30,739 nt of DNA, taken from positions 1 to 30,739 of IMG/VR virus record IMGVR_UViG_3300024180_000021. The stretch is one strand, 5' to 3'. The stretch is from a virus. How positions within the stretch are numbered: position 1 is the first letter of the stretch; each line of letters begins with the position of its first letter. The translations under genes and the position numbers were made by a program. Shown one piece after another: positions 24,965 to 30,739 of the stretch. The notes under the pieces are model-generated. The model saw only the letters and a list, made by a program, of their open reading frames with translations. It did no database searches and was not told the origin of the DNA.

Positions 24965-25888
24965 ATGGATTATACTTTTTTATTAGGGTCAATAGAGAAT
25001 GTACTGGGAAAGAGTCAAAAAAGAGCTAGAGACAACTACGCTTTTCATTGTCCTTTCTGCAATCACCGTAAGCCTAAGCTTGAGATTAATATGGTAACTA
25101 ACGAAGAAGGTAAGAACTTCTGGGAATGTTGGGTATGTAAATCTAGAGGTCAATCTATATACTCACTAGTAAAGCAATTAAAACTACCAAAAAGCGAAGC
25201 ACAAGAAGTACTTAAGTATGTTAAAAAGGGTATTAAGTACGAATATAAAAATGATGATGTTGTAGAACTACCAAAAGAGTTCCAATCACTAGTAACAGCT
25301 TCAAATACATCGATAATAGCTAATAAAATTAGAAAGTATTTAAATGAACGAGGACTTAGCCACAATGATTTTATTAAATATAATATTGGATACACAACAA
25401 CTGGAGACTATGGAGGACGAATTATTATCCCAAGCTATTCTGAGTCCAATAGGCTCAATTATTTTGTTGGAAGAACTTACGAAGGAGCTTATTTTAAGTA
25501 CAAAAATCCAGAAGCTTCTAAAGATATAGTATTCTTTGAGAATTTAATTAACTGGGATAAACCGGTAATTCTATGTGAAGGAGCTTTTGATGCTATGTCT
25601 ATACGTAGAAATGCAGTACCGATATTAGGAAAGAGCTTATCACCAGCTTTATGGAAAAGGTTATTAACAGGTAAATTAACAGATATATACATCGCATTAG
25701 ATACTGATGCACAAGTGCAAGCTCTAGAAATAGCAGAAAAACTAATAGCTGCTGGCTTTAGAGTATTTTTAATTGAACTACTAGGTAAAGACCCTTCAGA
25801 GATGGGCTTCAAACAATTTACCGAACTAGTACAGAACGCAACTGAATTAGACTTTTCTAAGATAATGTTGCAAAAACTAAATTTATGA
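24965..25888 (+). CDS. 61: DNA primase, DnaG/gp61-like
   Basis: A 307-residue primase from ATG 24965. An upstream in-frame TTG is less likely given the promoter. Residues about 18-62 form the zinc-binding domain: HCPFCNHRKPK, then FWECWVCKSRG, a CHC2-type ribbon with four cysteines. Residues about 195-280 are the Toprim domain: VILCEGAFDAMSI holds the catalytic Glu and IYIALDTDAQ the D-x-D pair that binds Mg, ending KDPSEMGF. Length fits T4 gp61 (about 340). It would make RNA primers for lagging-strand synthesis with a phage helicase not in this window. It overlaps the following nuclease gene by 4 nt. It is preceded by its own promoter-like site. Confidence 0.85.
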   Translation: MDYTFLLGSIENVLGKSQKRARDNYAFHCPFCNHRKPKLEINMVTNEEGKNFWECWVCKSRGQSIYSLVKQLKLPKSEAQEVLKYVKKGIKYEYKNDDVVELPKEFQSLVTASNTSIIANKIRKYLNERGLSHNDFIKYNIGYTTTGDYGGRIIIPSYSESNRLNYFVGRTYEGAYFKYKNPEASKDIVFFENLINWDKPVILCEGAFDAMSIRRNAVPILGKSLSPALWKRLLTGKLTDIYIALDTDAQVQALEIAEKLIAAGFRVFLIELLGKDPSEMGFKQFTELVQNATELDFSKIMLQKLNL

Positions 25889-26667
25889 TTAGACAAGGTA
25901 CGAATATCCTTAAAGAAAATGCAAAGAACAGATTAGACTTTAAACCACAGTTAAAGCAAATTAATTTTTTAGATAGAAGAGTATACAAAAGAGATGAAGG
26001 CAAATTCTATCCTTCAGTTACTACAATCTTACAGTATATGCCTAAGAACAAGTTCTTTGATAACTGGTTAAAGGATGTAGGACATAATGCTGATTTAATT
26101 ATGCGTAAAGCAGGTAAGGAAGGAACTCAAGTACATGAAGCAGCTGAAGCTTTAGTATTAGGGAAAGAGGTAAACTGGATGGATGATTACGGTAATGCTA
26201 AGTATTCACAAGTAGTATGGGAAATGATACTAAAATTCTACGATTTCTGGTCCACTTATAAACCAGAACTTATATCCGCAGAAGAATTTGTATACTCTGA
26301 TGAGTTTAAATACGCAGGAACTGCTGACTTACTGGTAAAGATGGACGGAGAAACATGGCTACTAGATATAAAAACTTCTAATAACTTACACCGTTCTTAT
26401 AATTTACAATTAGCTGCTTATGCAAAAGCAATAGAAGAAGCAAAAGGAATTAAAATTGATAGAACAGGTATAATATGGTTGAAATCTAGTACAAGATCTG
26501 CTTCTAAGAAGAAAGGAACATACCAAGGTAAAGGGTGGCAAATAAAAATAATTGACGAGATAGAGTATAATTTTGACTTGTTTAAGACGATCTATAAGTT
26601 GTACCTATTGGAAAACCCTAATACGGAACCTATTTATAAGAGTTACCCAACAACACTAAAACTATAA
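25885..26667 (+). CDS. PD-(D/E)XK exonuclease (RecB/Cas4-like)
   Basis: A 260-residue protein. It contains YPSVTTILQYMP (about 47-58), GTQVHEAAEAL with the motif I histidine (about 80-90), YAGTADLLVKMDGETWLLDIKTS (about 145-170, split D ... D-x-K catalytic residues), and the later NLQLAAYAKAIE helix with Gln and Tyr, all in the order of RecB/Cas4-type nucleases. The Fe-S cysteines of Cas4 are absent. Its start overlaps the primase stop by 4 nt, so it is likely used in replication or host-DNA degradation alongside the primase. The following lipoprotein starts 3 nt after its end. Confidence 0.85.
   Translation: MIRQGTNILKENAKNRLDFKPQLKQINFLDRRVYKRDEGKFYPSVTTILQYMPKNKFFDNWLKDVGHNADLIMRKAGKEGTQVHEAAEALVLGKEVNWMDDYGNAKYSQVVWEMILKFYDFWSTYKPELISAEEFVYSDEFKYAGTADLLVKMDGETWLLDIKTSNNLHRSYNLQLAAYAKAIEEAKGIKIDRTGIIWLKSSTRSASKKKGTYQGKGWQIKIIDEIEYNFDLFKTIYKLYLLENPNTEPIYKSYPTTLKL
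26608..26636 (+). promoter_or_regulatory. Weak promoter candidate TTGGAA-N17-TATTTA
   Basis: Within the 3' end of the nuclease gene, TTGGAA (26608-26613) and TATTTA (26631-26636) are spaced by 17 nt, 35 nt upstream of the lipoprotein start. The box spacing equals that of the three stronger sites, but the T-rich spacer end is missing and the site overlaps coding sequence. Confidence 0.25.
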
Positions 26668-26670
26668 GAT

Positions 26671-27522
26671 ATGTTAAAAAAAGGATTGTTACTAATTACA
26701 GTTATATTACTAACTAGTTGCGGAGTACAGTGGAAGTACACAACACTAAACCACCTTGCACAAACACAACAATTTTCTACAGTCCCAGATTTTGCAGTCG
26801 AAATCGATACCTTAACATTTTCACAACTTAGATGGAAATTAAGAACAGATTTTACTTTTAGATACAATATTGCACAATACGCTCTCAGTCAACCAGCTTC
26901 TTTTGATTGGAATAATAGACTACTGGGTAATAGGTATAATTGGAATAGACCTTACTTAGGGTATAGATACTATTGGAATAGAGATCAAATGTGGAATGAT
27001 TGGGTGTGGGGATATACAGGTTGGAATTCTTGGGGATCTCCTTATAGGTGGTCACCATTTGGATATGATAGATGGGGATATGGAATCCACTACGGTTGGA
27101 ATAATCACGGGTGGGGATACAATAACTACAACGGTTGGAACAATTACTATGGACAGGGTTGGAGAAGAGGTAATGCTTCTTATACATACGGAAGAAGAGG
27201 ATATACACCAACAGCAAACACATCAAGCCGTATTGTGAATAGAAAAAGAACTACTAATTATAATAAACAACAAAGAATAAGTAAAAATGATAAAACTGTT
27301 AGAATTAATAAAAGAAGATCAGTCCAAACCCAAAGCAGTAGTAATGGCAGGAGGAGCAGGAGCAGGCAAATCATTCCTAATCAAACAATTAGGACTAACA
27401 GGACTCCCAATGTTCAACCCAGACAAATACGTAGAAGACCCAGCACACCCGTACCACAACAACCTGTCCGCAGCCAGCGGCCAAGTAGACAAAGACGTAG
27501 CAGCAGCAGCGGAAACAGGTAA
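26671..27522 (+). CDS. Tyr/Trp/Asn-rich lipoprotein with basic tail, overlaps next gene
   Basis: A 283-residue protein with a lipoprotein signal: MLKKGLLLITVILLTSCG, lipobox LLTSC with Cys17 as the predicted lipidated residue. Residues about 85-175 are extremely rich in Trp, Tyr, Asn and Gly (NRYNWNRPYLGYRYYWNRD and similar), a low-complexity style familiar from Bacteroidota envelope proteins. From about 190 the chain is Arg/Ser/Gln/Pro-rich and very basic. The final 236 nt (27287-27522) are also read in another frame as the start of the P-loop kinase. A surface lipoprotein made by a lytic-type phage could act in superinfection exclusion, by analogy with T5 Llp, but nothing here proves it. 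Confidence 0.75.
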   Translation: MLKKGLLLITVILLTSCGVQWKYTTLNHLAQTQQFSTVPDFAVEIDTLTFSQLRWKLRTDFTFRYNIAQYALSQPASFDWNNRLLGNRYNWNRPYLGYRYYWNRDQMWNDWVWGYTGWNSWGSPYRWSPFGYDRWGYGIHYGWNNHGWGYNNYNGWNNYYGQGWRRGNASYTYGRRGYTPTANTSSRIVNRKRTTNYNKQQRISKNDKTVRINKRRSVQTQSSSNGRRSRSRQIIPNQTIRTNRTPNVQPRQIRRRPSTPVPQQPVRSQRPSRQRRSSSSGNR

Positions 27523-28228
27523 ATCGCTTGTTTGGGATACTACAGCATCCAATCCTACTAAGATACAAAACTTATTAGATAAAGGATATAGTGTATACAT
27601 GATTATGGTATATACTCATCCTATGATTGCTTTTATAAATAATTTCTCTAGACAAAGAAGAGTACCTAAATCGGCTGTATTCTCTACTTGGCGTAATGTT
27701 TATGATTTGATTGGAAGTTATAAAGATATGCTTGGAGACAATTTTTCTTTATCTATTAACATGCGAAATAATAAGTTCGCAAAAGAGGTAGAAGGATTTA
27801 ATAAAGCAGCAGAGAGAGGGGTAGAAGGAGTTACTAATTACTTAGAAGACTATATGGAACAAAACGGAGGCAAAGATGCTTTTGGTTCTACATTTAGAAA
27901 AGAATACGAACTTCCATCCCAAGAAGCAATTCAGGCATTTAATCAAGAAATGACGGATATAGAATTTGATAGAGAAAATGAATCTATGGTTAAAGAGCTT
28001 AAAAAATACTGGGTTAAATTTTATGATAAAAACGGCACTGGTCCCGGTGATGTGAAAATGAGAAGTAAGATAGCAACTATAGAAAGAAGGTATAACAGTA
28101 ATAAAGAAAGAGAGAGACAAGTACTAGTAGATATTGCAGATATGTTAGTTGATAGAGAGTTTCAAGAAGAATTAAAACATTCAGATGTAGCTGAAATAGA
28201 TAAAAAAGTACAAGCATTTTTAAAATGA
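27287..28228 (+). CDS. P-loop kinase (AAA_33/zeta-toxin-like)
   Basis: A 313-residue protein. The Walker A motif GGAGAGKS lies at about 22-29, followed by a helix and FNPDKYVED (about 43-51), where the Asp pair could bind substrate as in zeta-toxin and polynucleotide-kinase-like enzymes. SLVWDTTASNP (about 80-90) supplies a Walker B-like strand. The part after about residue 170 is helical, charged and unassigned. The start MIKLLELIKED overlaps the lipoprotein gene by 236 nt. No better start exists before the Walker A, so the overlap is real. Its stop overlaps the nucleotidyltransferase ATG (ATGA), suggesting linked function, possibly phosphorylation followed by nucleotidyl transfer. Confidence 0.75.
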   Translation: MIKLLELIKEDQSKPKAVVMAGGAGAGKSFLIKQLGLTGLPMFNPDKYVEDPAHPYHNNLSAASGQVDKDVAAAAETGKSLVWDTTASNPTKIQNLLDKGYSVYMIMVYTHPMIAFINNFSRQRRVPKSAVFSTWRNVYDLIGSYKDMLGDNFSLSINMRNNKFAKEVEGFNKAAERGVEGVTNYLEDYMEQNGGKDAFGSTFRKEYELPSQEAIQAFNQEMTDIEFDRENESMVKELKKYWVKFYDKNGTGPGDVKMRSKIATIERRYNSNKERERQVLVDIADMLVDREFQEELKHSDVAEIDKKVQAFLK

Positions 28229-29430
28229 TAGCATTATATCCAGGGGCATTTAAACCACCACACAGAGGTCATTTCGAAGTTGTAAGAAGACTACTTAACG
28301 GTAACCACGGAGGTAAGGTGTATGATATAGATTCATACGCTGACGCTGGTGTAGGTGTATTAAATGGTAAAGGAGACGAGTTAGATAAGATAGATAAAGT
28401 ATACGTATTTATTGGAGGAGGTACAAGAAATGGAATAACTAAGGAGGAATCAATGGCTGTATGGAAGATATACGCTAAATACCTTCCTGGATTAGTTGTA
28501 ATGGATGGAGAAAAGAATCCAATGTTTGCTGCTAAAGACTATGCAAAAGCTAATCCAAATCAAAAATTCTACGCTATTACAGGTATTAGAGCACAAGAAG
28601 ATCTACCGGATCTAAAAAGGGTTACCACATTTAAAAATAGAGATAACGTAGAAGGATTAGTTATACCGGCCGGTACAGACTCTAATGTAAGAGCAACAGA
28701 TTTTAGAAGTGCCATACTTTCAGGTAATTTAGATGATGTACTGGACTTTTTTCCACAAGCACTGTCTAAGGATGAGATACTAAAAATAATGAACATGTTA
28801 AAAGCAAGTATTATAGCAGAGATAATGCAAGAAGAGTTAGATAGTAAGTTAAACGAAATGTTTAAAGAAGAAGAGGTAAAGAAAGAAGGCTCTTCCGGTA
28901 CAGCTATAGCTCCTAAGAGTGTTATGAGATCAGCAGACAAAGCTAAATTAGTAACTCTTTACAATAGGTTAAGAAATAGCATTGGAGATCAATACTACGA
29001 AATAGGTTTTCATCATGATCATATTATAATAAAGAATAAGGACGAAGACCAGAGAGTAGGGTTTGATTATACTCCTTTTATGGGCTCTATACTTGAATAT
29101 ATGATAGATGAAGGTATGAAAATAACTCCTCTACCGGAAGTAAAGATTAAAAGAGATATAGCAGAATCTTCTAACTTCTTCGGAAGAACAGCATACTACG
29201 ATCCGAATAAAAAAGAAGTCGTTCTCTATGTTCAAGGAAGGCACCCTAAAGATGTAATGAGGTCTTTTGCACATGAAATGGTTCACCACAAACAGAATTT
29301 AGAAGGTAGACTAGGAGCAATAGGAACTACTAATACAAATGAGGATACTAATTTAATGGAACTTGAAAAAGAAGCTTACCTAGAAGGAAACATAACTTTT
29401 AGAAATTGGGAAGATTCTATTAAAAACTAG
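28225..29430 (+). CDS. Nucleotidyltransferase fused to HExxH protease-like domain
   Basis: A 401-residue two-domain protein. Residues 1-190 are a cytidylyltransferase-like/NadR-type domain: the opening YPGAFKPPHRGHFEVVRRL carries the HxGH-type nucleotide-binding motif as HRGH, and the closing IPAGTDSNVRATDFRSAI holds the conserved Ser/Arg loop. A charged helical linker follows (about 193-235, IIAEIMQEELDSKLNEMFKE). Residues 290-401 form a zinc-peptidase-like domain: FAHEMVHHKQNLEGRLG is an HExxH motif, with a likely third ligand in LEKEAYLEGN. Nothing shows what the domain cleaves. Such fusions are uncommon, so the linker may be a cleavage site. It overlaps the kinase by 4 nt. Confidence 0.75.
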   Translation: MIALYPGAFKPPHRGHFEVVRRLLNGNHGGKVYDIDSYADAGVGVLNGKGDELDKIDKVYVFIGGGTRNGITKEESMAVWKIYAKYLPGLVVMDGEKNPMFAAKDYAKANPNQKFYAITGIRAQEDLPDLKRVTTFKNRDNVEGLVIPAGTDSNVRATDFRSAILSGNLDDVLDFFPQALSKDEILKIMNMLKASIIAEIMQEELDSKLNEMFKEEEVKKEGSSGTAIAPKSVMRSADKAKLVTLYNRLRNSIGDQYYEIGFHHDHIIIKNKDEDQRVGFDYTPFMGSILEYMIDEGMKITPLPEVKIKRDIAESSNFFGRTAYYDPNKKEVVLYVQGRHPKDVMRSFAHEMVHHKQNLEGRLGAIGTTNTNEDTNLMELEKEAYLEGNITFRNWEDSIKN

Positions 29431-29459
29431 TTGCCTTATTGAATTATTTTTCTTATATT
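29431..29459 (+). promoter_or_regulatory. Promoter: TTGCCT-N17-TATATT
   Basis: TTGCCT (29431-29436) and TATATT (29454-29459) with a 17-nt spacer ending TTATTTTTCT. It sits directly after the TAG at 29428-29430. The distance from the -10 box to ATG 29478 is 24 nt, nearly identical to the primase promoter (25 nt), and both genes open with ATGGAT. Confidence 0.65.
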
Positions 29460-29477
29460 ATGTATATAAAAACGGTT

Positions 29478-29864
29478 ATGGATATACAATCAATACAAGA
29501 AGTAGTTAAGGAAATATTACCAAAGGTAATTAAAAAGTACGGTTATAGCAAATTTGCAGAATGTACCCCTTATATTGAATACGAAAAGAGTATTTACGCA
29601 AGACTTGCAGGAGAAGACGACGATGGAGAATTAGGGGAAGAATGTCCTGATGCTGAATATGATCGTATCGATAATTCAATTATTTTCTACTACCCTCAAA
29701 TGACTAGCAGAAAACATATAATTGAAACACTAATACATGAATACCAACACTACCTTCAGTCACCTAGCTGGATGACTAGGTATTATAATATGGGGTATAG
29801 ATACGATAACCACCCTTATGAATTAGCAGCAACATCAGAAGAAATAAATTGGAATAAGATATGA
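29478..29864 (+). CDS. Small HExxH metallopeptidase-like protein
   Basis: A 128-residue protein. ATG 29478 (MDIQSIQEVVKEIL) is preferred over the in-frame ATG 29460 and TTG 29439, since those would overlap the promoter's -10 or the predicted transcription start. The zinc motif is IHEYQHYLQSPSW (HExxH, about 91-103), and HPYELAA further on supplies a probable third ligand (Glu). The first 35 residues form a helix (KEILPKVIKKYGY). The central part is acidic (AGEDDDGELGEE). Its last 4 nt overlap the next gene. The substrate is unknown, with a peptidase or peptidase-derived fold most likely. The preceding gene also ends in an HExxH domain, but the sequences differ. Confidence 0.65.
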   Translation: MDIQSIQEVVKEILPKVIKKYGYSKFAECTPYIEYEKSIYARLAGEDDDGELGEECPDAEYDRIDNSIIFYYPQMTSRKHIIETLIHEYQHYLQSPSWMTRYYNMGYRYDNHPYELAATSEEINWNKI

Positions 29865-30406
29865 GCAATAGTATAGTAGACTTACTAGAGGCATACCCTC
29901 TACCGGAAGAAAAAGAAAAACCACCATATAAGATATACTGTGATATGGACGGAGTACTAACTGATTTTGAATCTAGATTTGAACACTATTCTGGGATGAC
30001 TCCTAAAGAATACGAAAAGTCAAAAGGTCAAGCAGCTTTTTGGAATCTTATTGACGTAGAAGTAGGAGTTAAATTCTGGGCTGGAATGGACTGGATGCCT
30101 CAAGGTCAGAAGCTTTGGAACTTTATCTCACCGTACAACCCCGACTTATTAACTTCTCCTTCTAGAGATAATAATTCTAGGTTAGGTAAAAACATCTGGG
30201 TCAAGAATAAACTAACTCCTAAACCTAAAGTTATATTCGCTTATTCAAAAAACAAGCAAAATTATGCTAATGAAAACAGTATTCTAATAGATGATAAACC
30301 CTCTAATATAGACGAATGGGCAGCTAGTGGTGGAATAGCAATAAGATGTAAAGACGGAGATGTTACTACTGTAATTAATAAATTAAAAGAATTAGGATAT
30401 GAGTAA
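29861..30406 (+). CDS. HAD-family 5'-nucleotidase-like phosphatase
   Basis: A 181-residue protein. Residues about 24-33 YCDMDGVLTD are the HAD motif I, with D-x-D-G-V, the first Asp being the nucleophile. LLTSPSRDN (about 97-105) can be motif II (Ser/Thr), KNKLTPKPKVIF holds the lysine of motif III, and ILIDDKPSNIDEW (about 141-153) is motif IV with two acidic residues binding Mg. This arrangement and length match 5'(3')-deoxyribonucleotidases of the NT5C type, which could adjust the nucleotide pool. A short leader SNSIVDLLEAYPLPEE precedes the domain. It overlaps the preceding and following genes by 4 and 8 nt. Confidence 0.8.
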   Translation: MSNSIVDLLEAYPLPEEKEKPPYKIYCDMDGVLTDFESRFEHYSGMTPKEYEKSKGQAAFWNLIDVEVGVKFWAGMDWMPQGQKLWNFISPYNPDLLTSPSRDNNSRLGKNIWVKNKLTPKPKVIFAYSKNKQNYANENSILIDDKPSNIDEWAASGGIAIRCKDGDVTTVINKLKELGYE

Positions 30407-30739
30407 TGAATCTCTACTTAAAAAAGAATTTAAAAAATCAGATGTAGAGAGAGTACGTAATCTAGTAAATAAAGATTTTACAGCTGGTACAAAACAACAA
30501 TCTGGATATAAAAAGTCTATAAAAAAGTATGCTGAAGGAGATATATGGGAAGACGGAGGTCGACAGTGGACTATAAAAAATGGAATAAAACAAAACATAA
30601 CAAAACTAGACTCAGCAAAAAAAGCTTTAAGAATTCCACTAAGATGCCCTAATTGCGGTGGTCCTATGAAACATCATTTAGCAAAAAAAATGTATAAGAT
30701 CCACGGCTTTTGTTTTGATCCATGTACTGTTGAGATGGA
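30399..30739 (+). CDS. Zinc-finger phage protein, 3' end cut by the window
   Basis: The frame opens at ATG 30399, overlapping the HAD stop by 8 nt, and stays open for 113 codons to the window edge. The first 45 residues are helical and basic (SNESLLKKEFKKSDVERVR). Then comes YAEGDIWEDGGRQWTIKNG, and about 85-113 hold a zinc ribbon: CPNCGGPMKHH with a later CFDPC. I recall similar proteins in large marine phages without a known function. Nucleic-acid binding is a natural guess but unproven. No stop is seen, so true length is unknown. Confidence 0.65.
   Translation, partial: MSNESLLKKEFKKSDVERVRNLVNKDFTAGTKQQSGYKKSIKKYAEGDIWEDGGRQWTIKNGIKQNITKLDSAKKALRIPLRCPNCGGPMKHHLAKKMYKIHGFCFDPCTVEM

Noticed and set aside
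26885-27238. Alternative frames inside the Trp/Tyr-rich lipoprotein (an 80-codon plus-strand frame at 26996 and a 113-codon minus-strand frame)
   Set aside because: They come from low-complexity repeats. The lipoprotein frame has a proper signal and lipobox, while these have no motifs.

Overview
This window looks like part of the genome of a T4-type contractile-tailed phage (myovirus). All genes lie on the + strand, are tightly packed (many 1-26 nt overlaps) and are AT-rich. A host in the Bacteroidota is likely. Start codons sit in A-rich leaders with no recognisable Shine-Dalgarno. Fibre proteins carry motifs common in Bacteroidota tail fibres and surface proteins (VGIGT..P..LDV and GVLLPRMTTTQ). 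Three promoter-like sites fit a TTG-N20-TAnnTT pattern close to the Bacteroidota primary-sigma consensus. The host is an inference, not a direct observation.

Region 1 (1-1548): the end of a probable HD-type phosphohydrolase, a small membrane-anchored coiled-coil protein, a gp55-like late sigma factor and a small acidic protein. Region 2 (1548-16343): the baseplate/tail block. It holds a gp5-like hub/spike protein, a helical structural protein, gp25, gp6, a possible DNRLRE-like beta protein, a coiled-coil protein, a 1299-residue structural protein and several proteins that look like baseplate or fibre-attachment components. Region 3 (16344-16735): a 392-nt gap between genes that holds a clear group I intron core of subgroup IA type (P3-P9 with P7.1/P7.2). 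It has no visible P1 and no interrupted reading frame. Region 4 (16736-22597): three long tail-fibre genes. The first carries a gp12-type collar/tip domain, and the other two are built from repeated GDGSNLTGL/ITGS modules. Region 5 (22598-30739): an accessory/replication block with its own host-like promoters. It encodes a GIY-YIG nuclease-like protein, a conserved marine-phage protein with a Cys-containing C-terminal domain, a cupin-like protein, a miniature protein kinase, a DnaG/gp61-like primase, a PD-(D/E)XK nuclease, a lipoprotein, a P-loop kinase, a nucleotidyltransferase fused to an HExxH protease-like domain, a second HExxH protein, a HAD phosphatase and a cut-off zinc-finger protein.

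The most notable points are these. (a) The group I-type ribozyme lies between genes just upstream of the fibres, lacks an identifiable P1, and its ends could pair with each other. (b) There is a 236-nt same-strand overlap between the lipoprotein and the P-loop kinase, where kinase codon choice shifts strongly to C-ending codons and returns to T-ending ones once the lipoprotein frame stops. (c) Several accessory proteins begin with short hydrophobic peptides ending in an (I/L)xE-like site, similar to T4 capsid-targeting peptides cut by the gp21 protease. (d) There are two distinct promoter classes: -35/-10 sites in the accessory block, and TATTTATA-like sites without a -35 in the structural block that also encodes the gp55-like sigma.
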